Below are positions 21,541 to 32,330 of a stretch of 64,000 nt of DNA, one piece after another. Position 1 is the stretch's first letter. Each line of letters opens with the position of its first letter. The stretch is from contig OY757019.1 in NCBI GenBank assembly GCA_963580285.1, positions 61,462,587 to 61,526,586 on the forward strand. The letters run 5' to 3'. This DNA comes from Lucinisca nassula. Taxonomy: Eukaryota > Mollusca > Bivalvia > Lucinida > Lucinidae. The notes below the pieces were generated by a model. It saw nothing but the letters and a program-made list of their open reading frames with translations. It was not told the origin of the DNA and did not search any database. The position numbers and the translations under genes were made by a program.

Positions 21541-21932
21541 TCCTGAATAGTTAGATCCTTAGGGAGCAAAGAATTTACCAAATAAACGAAAATAGCAAAC
21601 TCGTTTGTTTTTTTTTTTGTTTTTTTTTTTTGTTTTTTGTTTTTTTCAGTCTGTTCATGACCAGCACTGAAATGTGCAACACCGAACACGCCCTCTTGCG
21701 CCGGCTTAAGCAGAACTCAAAATGATTCTAAATGAACTCGATGATCACAAAGGCCGCCACACGGCACAATGCCAGCCGCAGTGAAGATAAATAAGTTCTG
21801 AATAGTTAGATCTTTTGGAAGCATATTGGCCTTGGACCAGATCAATTTTCATAGTGATAAGAAAAAGCAAGAGAGATTAATTTTTCATTAGTTAGTTTTT
21901 AATACACTTTTCAACATCAGAATTCATTCAGT
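21541..21932. other. Spacer with T-rich tract
   Basis: T-rich tracts lie at about 21606-21646. A stretch near 21745-21790 ('ggccgccacacggcac', 'gccgcagtgaag') resembles the opposite strand of the satellite A 'gccgtgtggcggcc' region. I make no firm call. Confidence 0.4.
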
Positions 21933-22295
21933 CAAGGGACTGAACAAATTATTTGTCTAAATCGCGACGGAAGAAACGGCGAGGATTGTGGCCACGTAAA
22001 ATCGATTTACGCTCCCCAGCGGAATTCGTTTCCGCTGACCGTTCCAAGGCGGTTCTTCTGTCGCGGTTTATTATTGTTATAGTTTGTCGTTTGGTGTTTG
22101 TGTCGCTTATATATATTATTTTATTTTGGATAGCCTATTGGCCATTTTGTGGGAAAGTAACTGTCCTTTTGGCTTTCCGCTATTGATGTTTCCAATAGGT
22201 CTGTTTTTTCATGTTTGTGTTTCTTTCCCTTTGTTGTCTCTGACGGGAGCTGGGGGTTGATTGTATCGATTCCTGATTATTGCCTCAACTTCTAT
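21933..22295 (+). mobile_element. PLE 3' tail, 5'-truncated insertion
   Basis: The tail starts at 'ggactgaacaaattatttg' and ends at 'cttctatt'. It keeps all usual landmarks (ccgttccaaggcggttc, tttggatagcctattggcc, tcgattcctgattattgcc). Confidence 0.8.
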
Positions 22296-22696
22296 TATTT
22301 TTATTTTTATAATACTGAAACATCCATAATTTGTTATAAATACAACAAGCTGTTAGATCTATCATTTTTAATTTCAATAAACATGTTTCAGATCTTGATA
22401 TTGATACTAACACTCCTGATACCCGAGATTGTAAACAAAACTCAATGTATTGATATCCGTCTGCTGGTCATATAATTACTGGCAATCTAAAACTTATTCC
22501 TGATTCTAGGATACGAAATATAATTTCTAAATGAACGAAATATCGATTTCCTTCAAGAATTGATTTCAATAAGTGAAGAGAAGAAATCGCAGCTGCAGTG
22601 AATGCATTTGGTAATCGCATTTCTTTCTACCTTCAAAATCCAACATATTACCTGCTAAACCGCAGGCGTACTTACGACACCTTATGAGACTTCCTT

Positions 22697-22742
22697 ACCT
22701 CAATGATGAGACCTAATTGGCAGAAACTAGCTAGTCTGGCCC
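22697..22742 (+). ncRNA. Degenerate hammerhead (B1)
   Basis: It reads ATGATGA in place of CTGATGA, and stem II is GACC/GGCA. GAAA, CTAGCTAG, TC and TGGCCC are intact. Probably inactive. Confidence 0.7.
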
Positions 22743-22815
22743 AGTCATAGTGTAGTTTATATTTTCCTGTCCTTTGGGATCATTGATTCCATTGTGGGAT
22801 TTTGAAAATATTTTA

Positions 22816-22861
22816 GGGTCACTGACGAGGCCTACTTGGCCGAAACTAGCTATTCTTGCCC
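22816..22861 (+). ncRNA. Degenerate hammerhead (B2)
   Basis: GGGTCA, CTGACGA (one core change), GGCC-TACTT-GGCC and GAAA are followed by an altered stem III (CTAGCTAT). Probably inactive. Confidence 0.75.
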
Positions 22862-23067
22862 AGAAAACATGTACACTTCATATTTTCCAGTTCTGTGGTG
22901 TATTCCTTGCTTCCAAAGGATAACCCCTTCTAGTACATATTTTACAGCTGGAGTCTGGGAATGTGTGGCGGCCGCAAATAGTCTCCCTGCCCTACATCAT
23001 AGTGTAGTTAATATTTTCTTGTCCGTTGGGATCATTGATTCCATTGTTGAAATTTTAAAATATTTGA

Positions 23068-23113
23068 GGGTCACTGATAAAGCTTAATTGGCCGAGACTA
23101 GCTAGTCTGTTCC
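23068..23113 (+). ncRNA. Degenerate hammerhead (B3)
   Basis: The core reads CTGATAA and GAGA, so both conserved core strands are changed. Probably inactive. Confidence 0.7.
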
Positions 23114-23327
23114 AGAAAACATGTACACTTCATATTTTCCACTTATTTGGTATATTCCTTGCTTCGAAAGGATAACCCCTTCTCGAACATATTTAACGTC
23201 ACTACAGCTGGTGTCTGGGAATGTGTGGCGACCGTAAAAATTCTCCCTGCCCTACATCATATTGTAGTTTATATTTTCTTGTCCTTTGGGATCATTGATT
23301 CCATTGTTGAAGTTTGAAAATATTTGA

Positions 23328-23373
23328 GGGTCACTGATGAGGCCTAATTGGCCGAAACTAGCTACTTTGGCCC
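23328..23373 (+). ncRNA. Hammerhead motif with altered cleavage triplet (B4)
   Basis: GGGTCA, CTGATGA, GGCC-TAATT-GGCC, GAAA and TGGCCC are intact. Stem III and the triplet read CTAGCTAC-TT instead of CTAGCTAG-TC. This gives triplet CTT and loses the first stem III pair. Activity is doubtful. Confidence 0.8.
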
Positions 23374-23587
23374 AGAAAACATGTACACTTCATATTTTCC
23401 AGTTCTGTGGTGTCTTCCTTGCTTCCAAAGGATAACTCCTTCTAGAACATATTTAACGTCACTACAGCTGGTGTCTGGGAATGTTTGGCGGCCTTAAAAA
23501 GTCTCCCTGCCCTATATCATAGTGTAGTATATATTTTATTGTTCTTTGGGATCATTGATTCCATTTTGGAATTTTGAAAATATTTGA

Positions 23588-23633
23588 GGGTCACTGATGA
23601 GGCCTAATTGGCCGAAACTAGCTACTTTGGCCC
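23588..23633 (+). ncRNA. Hammerhead motif with altered cleavage triplet (B5)
   Basis: Same as B4, including the CTT triplet, which suggests that these two units arose by local duplication. Confidence 0.8.
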
Positions 23634-23847
23634 AGAAAACATGTACACCTCATATTTTCCAGTTCTGTGGTATCTTCCTTGCTTCCAAAGGATAACTCAT
23701 TCTAGAACATATTTAACGTCACTATAGCTGGTGTCTGGGAATGTGTGGCGGCCTTAAAAAGTCTCCTTGCCCTATATCATAGTGTAGTTTATATTTTATT
23801 GTCCTTTGGGATCATTGATTCCATTGTGGAATTTTGAAAATATTTGA

Positions 23848-24276
23848 GGGTCACTGATGAGTAAAGTAGAAGTAAAACAAAGATCAGGAATTGATACAAT
23901 TAACTTACTCCACCCACAAAAGACACCAAAGGGAAAGAAATACAAACATTAAGCGACCAGACCATAATGGAAACCTTAACAAAGGAAGGCCATAAGGACA
24001 GTTACTTTCCCACAAAATGGCCATATGGCCATCCAAAACCAAAAGACACAAGTGATACACACAGTAAGTAACAAACAACAACATAAATAAATCGCCACAG
24101 AAGAGCCGCCTTGGAACGGTCAGTGGAAGATTTCCACTGGGGGGCTTAAATCGATTTTACGTGGCCACAATCCTCGCCCTTACTTCCGTCGCGATTTAGA
24201 CAAATAATTTGTTCAGTCCGCATGAAGGCCTCCTAACTGATGAGGCCTAATTGGTCGAAATTAGCTAGTCTGGCCC
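23848..24276 (+). ncRNA. Hammerhead B6, disrupted by insertion
   Basis: GGGTCA and CTGATGA (23848-23860) are separated from the second half by the PLE tail. The second half has a duplicate CTGATGA (24237-24243), GGCC-TAATT-GGTC, GAAA, TTAGCTAG, TC and TGGCCC, ending at 24276. The right half keeps a GTC triplet but lacks its 5' stem I strand. Confidence 0.85.
23862..24235 (-). mobile_element. PLE 3' tail inserted in a ribozyme core, 9-bp target duplication
   Basis: This 374-bp minus-strand PLE tail is flanked by 'actgatgag' at 23853-23861 and 24236-24244. The duplicated target is the hammerhead core itself. In its own orientation it runs from 'ttaggaggccttcatgcgg' to 'tttacttctacttta'. Excision in silico would restore satellite B unit 6. 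Confidence 0.9.
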
Positions 24277-24752
24277 AGAAAACCTGTACACTTCATATTT
24301 TCCAGTTATGTGGTGTATACCTTGCTTCCAAAGGATAACCCGTCTAGTACAACGTCGCTGTTTGACGGCTCCACCTTGTTAACCCCCTTCAGCAAGAGCG
24401 TTGTGGTACTACGGCCTATGAACTACCGTCTTTGTCTATAGAAAGGGCTGTAGTTGATAACCATAGCTGTCATTCAGCCGACAAGTTTGCAGTATGTGTT
24501 ACAAAAGGCCAAGAGGTTAGTTTGTTTACTCAAACTTCATAAAAGACCCTAGAAAGCTTGGTTTATTGCACTTTCAAGCTCTATAAAAAGCTCTATTGAG
24601 GTTTTAAATGAACTGAAATCCAGACGTTTTCATTCTTCAAGTCTGCCTACTTATGATTTTTCCATGGTTTACCATACACGTCCTCATAATCTTATAAAAA
24701 AAAAACAACGACTTAACTGAATGGACAGTTCAACGAGTAGATTCCCTCGATC

Positions 24753-25500
24753 TTGCATATAATGAAAGTAATGTTGTTGTTTTTTTTCACTTCTGAAGAG
24801 CATACAGATTATATATTAAGGTCATGTCAGAAGGTGTGTGAAGCTCTCACCTTTCTACTTGACACTATTTACGTAAGATTTAGTACTAAGTTATTTAGAC
24901 AAATTGTGGATATGCCGATGGGTACGAATTGCGTATCCCCTTGTAACTGATTTTTTTGTTGTTGTTGTTGTTGTTTTGTTGTTTTTTTTTTATTGAAAGA
25001 GGATAACTGTTCTACAGAACATATTCATGGTGTCAATTTCTATTGAAAACCAAATTGATATCATTGAAGCCTTTAGCTCCACTTCTAGAAATCTAGAAGG
25101 TTTATTTAACATTGCCGATAACTATTTCGATGGTTTTATCAATTATCAGTCAAATCTACCAACCCGAACATAAGTTAAATAAAGCAAAATCTTGTGTACT
25201 GAGACCCCGTTTTTTGGATTTACATCTATCTATTGTTTCCCGCAACATTTATGATAAGCACGATGATTTTGATTTTGAGATTGCAAATTTTCCTTTCCTT
25301 GATGGTGATGTTGCTCGAGCGGCATCCTATGGCGTGTATATATCGCAATTAATCTGATTTGTCATCTGACTTTAACACTCGTAATATATTGCTAACTGCT
25401 TAACTTCTCAATCAGGGTGATATGTATCAGAAACTACGCAAAGCCTTTTCTAAGTTATATAGGTGTCATTCTGACTAAGTTTCAAAATTGCATGTTGGAC
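24753..25500 (+). pseudogene. PLE reverse transcriptase of copy k
   Basis: Fragments in changing frames read CQKVCEALTFLLDTIYVRF and TKLFRQIVDMPMGTNC (24753-24950), then ISQIYQPEHKLNKAKS and DDFDFEIANFPFLDGDV, AASYGVYISQLI (25112-25357). The Gly of GIPMGT is changed to Asp. A T/G-rich tract near 24951-24992 replaces part of the palm. No active enzyme is possible. Confidence 0.8.
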
Positions 25501-26819
25501 TTAAACCCCACTGCAATAATATCTATCAGAACCCGAATGTTATGGTGTCTTAGTATATAAAGTCAGAAAAATATATACTTACAATGATTTCAGTTCCCTA
25601 TTTCTTTAAACCATTCTTCGATATAAAAGGAGTTGGTACAACATAAATGTTATACGATAGACTACATGCATGTTAGTTAACCCAATCACGGTTGATAACT
25701 TTGTTTCCCTTTTAATTACACCACGGTGGTGCAGGCCTCAGATTCTATGACGGTTCCAGCTTAAAGGATTACTTGGAATTGAAATCTATTTTTTTTTTTT
25801 TTTTTTTTTTTTTTTTGCAATCTTGGTTGGTACCTGATGCTCTGTCTCTGGTCGGGCCCATCAGCGTTTAAATGCTGATTTTCTTTTGCTCCAGTATTTC
25901 AGTTATTTCTTTGTGTCGAGTGCTCACTTTTGTTTCATCTCTGTGGTTGTTTGATGTTCGTGTTCTAGGAGATGATGCATTGATGAAAAATCATCCCCGA
26001 TTCTAGGATACGAAATATAATTTCTAAAGGGTCAATATCGACTTCCTTCTAAAAGTGATTCCAATAAATGTAGAGATGAAATCGCTGCTGCCTTAAATGT
26101 ATTTTGTAATCGATGGTGAAAACGAGAGTGTGTTGAGCATAAAGCTCTCAAAGAATGAGAATAGAATTCTGAAATCAGTCAATGATCCCAAAGGAGTTTG
26201 ATGTGACCCCAACAGACATGGCCGCCAACAATGTGGTCGTTGTTTGACGGTTCCACTATGTTAAAACTCTTCAGCAAGAGCTTGGTGGTACTAAGGCCTA
26301 TGAACTGCAGCCTTTGGCTGTAGAGAGGGCTGTATTGGATGACCACATTTGTCATTCAGCCACCAAGTTTGTTGTCTGTGTTACAGAAGTCCAGGGCTAG
26401 CTTCCTACGTTAATTTGTTACCTAAGCTTCATCAAAGACCATACAAAGCGGAATATTGCAAATTCAACACCACTGAACTTTTCAATTTATTAACTCTATG
26501 TTTTACAGCCACCAAAAACATGTGATTAAATAGTGCGACAAAGTCTTTGAAAGATCAGGGAGAAATCTGTTTTGGTCTATAAAAATCTAATGACGTTTTA
26601 AATAAATTGAAAACCAGATGGTTTCGTGCTTCACGTCTGTCTACTTACGTTTTTTTATGATTATTCAAGCCTTTACACTATACTTCCTCAAAATCTTATA
26701 AAAGAAAAAACTTAATGATTTAATTGAATGGACATTTCATAGGTAAGATTCCCTCTATCTTGCAAGTAATGTAAGAAATGTTTTTTTTTTTTTTTTGTTT
26801 TTTTTTTAATTCTGAAGAG

Positions 26820-27068
26820 CATAAAAATTATTCTTTATGTTCTTGTCAGAAAGTGTGTGAAGCTCTCACCTTTCTACTTGATAATATTTACATTAAATTT
26901 GGTACTAAGCTATTTAGTCACATTGTGGGTACGAATTGTGCACCCCTTGTGGCCGATCTGTTCTTGTTTTCGTATGAAAGAGACTTCATGATGTCTCTTT
27001 CCATTGGAAACCAATTTGAAATTATTGAAGCCTTCAGCTCGACTTCTAGATATTTGGATGATTATTAA
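26820..27068 (+). pseudogene. PLE reverse transcriptase palm of copy l
   Basis: It reads VCEALTFLLDNIYIKFGTKLF, then HIVGTNCAPLVADLFLF, and ends with FSSTSRYLDD followed by Tyr and a stop. A 12-bp in-frame deletion removes the GIPM part of the conserved motif. The catalytic YLDD is kept but the frame ends straight after it. Confidence 0.8.
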
Positions 27069-27315
27069 ATATTGATTATACCTAGTTCGATGGTTTGATC
27101 AGTCAAATTTACCCCCAAAGAACTTCAGTTAAATATAGCAAATTCTTCTGATACCGAGGCGCCGTTTTTTTATTTACACCTATCTATTGTAGATGGGTTT
27201 GTTTCCTGCAAAATGTATAGTTAGTACGTAAGGAAGTAAGTAAAGACTTTATTTAACAAGGGTGACAACATTTAGGATATAATGAAGCTAATCTTCCATG
27301 AGGCCCTCTAAACAA

Positions 27316-27758
27316 TGACATTCTTTCTTATGAATGTTTTCATTGCTCTTAAAGGAACTCATTTTTGATTTTTATTTGCCTTCACTGCAGCTGCTGTTGT
27401 GCCGTGTGGCGGCCGTAAAACGTCTCCCCGTACATCAACCATAGTGCAGTTTATATTTTACTTTTGGTCCTTTGAGATCAGCGTGAATATTCTGAGAAAT
27501 CAGAAATAAATTACTGGTTTAAACTCATATTCTAGACAGGTTTTTTATTATTTGGACCCCATTTTGATTTATATCAGTCTTTGTATCGACTGCCTATTCG
27601 AAAATCGCAAAATTGCAGTATGTTTCCTCTGGTTTTCTTTGCCGGATCATTACAGGGTCACTGATGAGGCTTTATTAGACGAAACTACGTAGTATGACCC
27701 ATCTTCTTTCTTATGAATGTTTTCATTGCTCTTAAAGGAGCTCATTTTTGATTTTTAT
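27316..27758 (+). repeat. Satellite A insertion, one monomer plus 64 nt
   Basis: Its left end 'tgacattctttcttatg' corresponds to the first bases after the predicted ribozyme cleavage point. It runs through a full monomer and ends at the fixed 3' terminus 'ctcatttttgatttttatt'. Confidence 0.85.
27655..27700 (+). ncRNA. Type I hammerhead with stem II mismatch (A, solitary)
   Basis: GGGTCA, CTGATGA, GAAA, CTACGTAG, TA and TGACCC are intact. Stem II reads GGCT/AGAC, with one mismatch. It may keep partial activity. Predicted cleavage is after 27694. Confidence 0.88.
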
Positions 27759-28855
27759 TATGTAACAAAACAACAACAACAACAAAAATAAAAACAAACA
27801 AAAACGAAACAAGTAAATATACAAGAACATATTGTAGCAAAACATGCAATGTGATAACAGTATGATTATGTGCTTACAGTTAGACTATGAGATGTTGGCG
27901 TTTATGATAAACGCGATGAATTTGATTTTGAGATTGTAAACTTTCCTTTCTTGGTTGGTGATGTTCCTCTTGCGGCATCCTATGGCGTTTATATTTCGCA
28001 ATTGATTCGATTTGCCAGATTATCTAGTCTTGTAACTGACTTCAACACTCGTAATAAATTGTTTACTGCTGCACTTCTTAATCAGGGTTATAGGTATCAT
28101 AACCTACGCATTTTATAGACGTCATTCCGATTTAATTTCAAAATTCAATGTTGGACATAATCTCTTCTGCAGCAAGGCTTTCGGAACCCGAATTTTATGA
28201 TGACTTTGTATATAAATTCAGAAAAAAAAACTATATACTTGCAATAACCTAGCACCCGATTTCGTTAAATCATTCTTCGATATTAAACTTGGGTACAACA
28301 TAAATGTTATACGACAGACTGCATGCATAGTAGTTTACCCAATCAAGTTTGTCATCCCTCTCTTCCTATGACGGTTCCAGCGTAAAGGCTTACTGAGAAT
28401 GAGAGAAAATTTAATTTTATGTATGGTAGGTGTGTCTCATGCTCTGTCTCTGGTTGGACCCATCGGAGTCTAATTGTTGGTTTACATTTGCTCCAGCATT
28501 TCAGTGGTTTCTTGCCGTCGAATTCTCAATATTGTTTCATCTCTGTGGTTGTTTGATTTTTGTGTTCTCGGAGATGTTGCACTTGTGAGTAAGAAGGCCT
28601 TCCTGTGGACTGAACAAATTATTTGTCTAAATCGCGATGGGAGTAAGCGCGAGGACTGCGATTGCGTAAAACAGATTTAAGCCCCCAACCCTCCGCACAC
28701 ACACACACACACCACCACCCCCACCACCACCACCACACACACACACACACATTGTAATGTCTAGTTATTTAATGTTTGTGTTTTTTTCCTCTTGTGTCTC
28801 TGATGGGAGGTGTGGGTTCATTGTATCGATTCATGATCATTGCCTTCACTTCTTT

Positions 28856-30689
28856 TCTGGTAACAAAACGTTTAAAATAAATATCAAACCTTGTGTGTTC
28901 AAATGTAGTTATATCACATAAATTTTCAAAAATATTTTTTTCCTTAAAATGTTCAAAATGGATTTATCCCGCAAATGTCCAAAACTGATTTTATCCACGA
29001 CGAGCCCCTAATAATTACGTCAGACTTCAGTGGGTTAAATGATATCTGACGAATAAAAGAATTTGCTCATGTAACAGAACTATGAATCACTATATACAGA
29101 GTTATACTGAAAGTAATTTAATCAAAACAAAATCAATCGATACATAAAACTTTATAAGAATACAAATATATGTAACAACTCACTAAACTTATTTTCTAGT
29201 TTTTTATGAAGCTGTTGTGCCATTTGAATAGCCCTGTACTAACAATTCAGTTCCCACAAATAAAAAAATCCAGTTCTCCACTTTTGCACCTGTAAGAAAC
29301 TGTTGATTTTCAATGGTCAGCTTCTATTGTTCAACAACTATTGCTTAAGTTTATTACTACTAACAGCTGCTCATACTCTTGTCAACTGCTGATCCTGATC
29401 ATTGTCAACGCTTTATATAGGCCTCCTGACAAAGGAAATGCCTTTCTAGATTACATGATAACAGGAACACAGTCATAATGCTGCCGATTTCCAATCTAGA
29501 AAGAAGAAGATGACCGATTACACTCTGAATATAGGTGGTTAATAATAGAAATTCCTTTACCACTAGAGGGTCGAGACACTTATTTTCATGAAAGCAATTG
29601 GTCCCTTTATTTAAACCAGATAAATCTATGTAGACATTTGAAAAACATTGTGTTGAAAGTTTTATGCAATTTAGTCATGATTTTTGTTTACCCATCTTGT
29701 CACTTGAAAATAGAATTCAATAAAGTAATAAGTGACTATTTTCATCTAGAAAATTCTCCAGGTTTCAAGACTTAAGTAAAATCTTCTGAAATTCATTGTC
29801 TGCGCATGACATATTCTTCGAACATTGACCTGTCTCGTATGACGCATCACTATCCTGCACATGATAGATATTACTACGTGATCCGTGAAAAGTAACACCC
29901 AAATTGCAAGAGACCATCTTGTGTTCTGTCTGAAAGTTTACCCACGATGCATGTCTTACAAGTTTAAACCGAAAAGAATCAGGATTTGCCTTGATTTATC
30001 ACATGATCATACATAATTTCTGAATATGAAAAACTGGTATTTTCTTGGGAAACACATTAAATGGTACATATCAAAAATCCCCGTATACGACAGGCCAGCG
30101 CAGAGTACTACCTGATGACGACATTGTCTAGCATTATTTTGAAAACAAAGGGAATGGTAAAAATCCACAATTTTTTAAAATTTTGGAAAAAGGTATCTAT
30201 GACACCCTATTGTTCAGTCCATGTCTCAAGAACTATAAGAGCTTCATTAATGATACACTTGTTACAAACTTGCATCTAATGATGGCAACTTTAAATCAAG
30301 CATTCATATTTGATCTTGACCTATATTACATGTTTCGCTGATTTTGTGATTCATTGTGCCACCCTAGCTTTAACCAAATGATCAAAATAGAAGTGAAGGC
30401 AATGATCAAGTCCAATTCTCAAGGACTTCCTACACACATGGGATGACAACTTTAATGTGCAAGCATCAAATGTTGACCTTAACCTATATTCCATTGTGCA
30501 CTATCTTTGTGATGATTTCGCTCCAACAGGCGCAACATAGCCTTCGGTGGAATTTGCTCTATATAATGTATGCATTTGTGTTTGGATATAACATGATTGT
30601 ATAATTTACATGGTTTCTAGATCCAAACTATAGCGTTAGAAAAATGTTGTAGTGTAAATTTGTTGCTATTGGTGAGCTCGCATTTCATA
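28856..30689. other. Long unassigned AT-rich stretch
   Basis: This is the longest part without a recognised repeat. Frames are short. A faint PLE-tail phrase ('aaaatagaagtgaaggcaat' near 30384) sits at its right side. I see no splice-linked coding exons that I can support. Confidence 0.5.
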
Positions 30690-30802
30690 ACAAAATAGAG
30701 GTAAAGGTAGTGATCAGGACTTAATACAATTACCTCAGACCTCCCATCCAAGACACCAAAGAGAAAGAAATACAAACATAAAACAACTAAACCAAGAACA
30801 GT
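30690..30802 (-). mobile_element. PLE 3' tail fragment
   Basis: A minus-strand tail end: 'aaaatagaggtaaaggtag', 'gacaccaaagagaaagaaat', 'acaaacataaaacaac'. Confidence 0.65.
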
Positions 30803-30989
30803 ACGGCCAATTAATCTATCACAGTTTATGTATTAATATAGGGCCGCACTGCTGCTCTTGCATAGGAACGCCGTGGATGCACAGATCCGTCAGGGTCGGG
30901 GGATATGTCTCCTCAATGACTTTAATGGTGCCGTGAGATTTAAGATGGGCATGACGGGTGCTTGTTCATGGTCGTGTATTCGCTGGAGG

Positions 30990-31095
30990 TCGATTTGTTT
31001 GTTTGTTTGAATCTGGTTTAACGTCCCAGTCAACACTATTTAGATCATTTTGGAGACGTTGCTTCCAATTTTGCGGGATTTTTACCCGACGATGA
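30990..31095 (+). repeat. Dispersed repeat R4, 5' fragment
   Basis: It contains 'tggtttaacgtcccagtcaa', 'cattttggagacgttgctt' and 'tttacccgac', the head of a roughly 330-bp dispersed family also at 51.4-52.3, 54.3, 57.2, 60.6 and 61.6 kb. Confidence 0.7.
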
Positions 31096-31099
31096 AATG

Positions 31100-32330
31100 A
31101 AATGACTATTGGCCCGATGTGGCATGATATGACGGCGTGTCATGCGCAAGCACCAGAACTCTGGATGCCATACTTTTTGAGATATCTCCCCTTCTAATAA
31201 AATAGAATGACAACTTTGTGATGGCCATAACTCCAATACCCTTTGAGATATATTGATGGTACTTGGCACAGTTGTTCACAAGGCTGAGACGGCGTGTCAT
31301 GCACATGAACCACAGCTCTGATTGCCATGTTTTTTTAGTTATCTCCCCTTCCAATAAAATAGAGTGACTACCTTGTGACCGTGTATACATAACTCCAATA
31401 CCCTTTAAGATATATTGATGGTACCTGGCACAGTTGTTTACAAGGCAGAGACGGTGTGCCATGCACAAGAACCACAACTCTGGTTTTTTAGTTATCTCCC
31501 CTTCCAATAAAATAGAATCACTACCTTATGATGGCCACATCTCCAACACTCTTTGAGATATATTGATGGTACTTGGTACAGTTGTACATGGGTTTACGCA
31601 GGTGTGTCACGTGCAAGAACCACGACTCTTGGTGCCCTAGTTTTTTAATTATCTCCCCTGACAATATAACTTTGTGATGGCCATAACTCCAATACCCTTT
31701 GATGGTATTGATGATATTGATGGTACTTGGCACAGTTGTATACAAGGTTGAGACGGCACTTGATGCCTTATAACCACAACTCTGGGTGATATGGTATTTG
31801 CGTTATCTCCCCTTCCAATATAACTGTACGACCACCTTGTGATCACCGTACCTCCAATACCCTTTCAGACATATTGGTGGCACTTGATGCACGTGCACAT
31901 GAGGTAAAGCAGATGTGCCATGCTCAAGAATTACAACTCTGGGTGCTCTGGTGTTTTAGTTATCTTCCCTGACAATATATCCTTGTGATGGTTATAACTC
32001 CAACACCCTTTGAGATATATTGAAGGAACTTGACTCAGGTGTATACAAGGTACAGAAGGGATGTCATGTGTAAGAACCACAACTGTTGGTGTTGTGGTAT
32101 TTGAGTTATCTACCCTTCCAATATAACTGTATGACCAGCTTGTGAATACCCTTTGAAACTTATTTTAATGGTAAATCGTACAGAAATACATGAGCTTAAG
32201 CAGGCATGTCATGCGCAAGAACCACAATTCTGAGTGCCCTGGTTTTTTAGTTATCTCCCCTGACAGTATAATCTTGTAATGGCCATAACTCCAAAACTTT
32301 GGTGATATATATCTGGTTTAATTCTGGTAC
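31100..32330. repeat. Satellite C: ~155-bp tandem array
   Basis: The motif 'gttatctcccctt' recurs at about 31184, 31341, 31494, 31651, 31804, 31972, 32108 and 32253, so the period is 136-168 bp, usually 153-157. Units share 'tgatggccataactccaata', 'cctttgagatatattgatgg' and 'aagaaccacaactctg'. Minus-strand frames up to 133 residues are translations of this repeat. Confidence 0.88.

Larger units (their letters stand above)
22697..24351 (+). repeat. Satellite B: 260-bp tandem array carrying hammerhead motifs
   Basis: The motif equivalent to 'gatgaggcctaattggcc' occurs at about 22708, 22827, 23079, 23339, 23599 and 23859, giving spacings of 119 (a shortened unit), 252, 260, 260 and 260 bp. The array continues after a 374-bp PLE-tail insertion. 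The monomer is homologous to satellite A throughout (cagctggtgt, ggcggcc.taaaa, tcatagtgtagtttatattt) but lacks about 120 bp. Its right end aligns with the fixed 3' end of satellite A. Each unit has a hammerhead motif, mostly with core or stem III changes. Confidence 0.88.
22440..25985 (+). mobile_element. Penelope-like element (copy k) hosting ribozyme array B
   Basis: N-terminal coding remnants lie at 22440-22695 (in the family frame: GHIITGN, PDSRIRNIIS, then RISFY). They are interrupted by array B (about 22697-24351). The element resumes at about 24352 and carries the RT (24753-25500), the C-terminal region and a shortened tail to 25985. A T run (about 25789-25816) splits the 3' region. 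At 25985-25986 it passes directly into the next PLE copy in the same orientation. RT motifs are visible (MGTN near 24917; FPFLDGDV near 25290) but frameshifted. Confidence 0.75.
27222..27897 (+). mobile_element. Composite insertion in PLE copy l (AAGTAAG element plus satellite A)
   Basis: It interrupts the RT between the codons for GFVSCK and YDKR. It starts with 'gtaaggaagtaagtaaagac' and 'aatcttcca.gaggccctc', an element also found at 36117. It then holds a satellite A insertion (27316-27758), and ends with A-rich sequence (acaacaacaacaac and on). Confidence 0.7.
25986..28855 (+). mobile_element. Penelope-like element (copy l), long copy with insertion
   Basis: It starts directly after copy k with 'aaatcatccccgattctagg'. 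The N-terminal region is at 25986-26250 with deletions; 'aacaatgtggtcgttg' is near 26231. The RT runs 26400-27220, is split by a ~680-bp composite insertion (27222-27897), and resumes at 27898-28150. The C-terminal region follows and the tail runs to about 28855. In the tail, a (CA)n/(CCA)n tract (about 28690-28750) takes the place of the family's C run. It is nearly full length but carries stops and frameshifts. Confidence 0.75.

Noticed and set aside
31106..31507. 133-residue minus-strand frame
   Set aside because: It covers the satellite C units and repeats the same peptide (SHSILLEGEI) with each unit.
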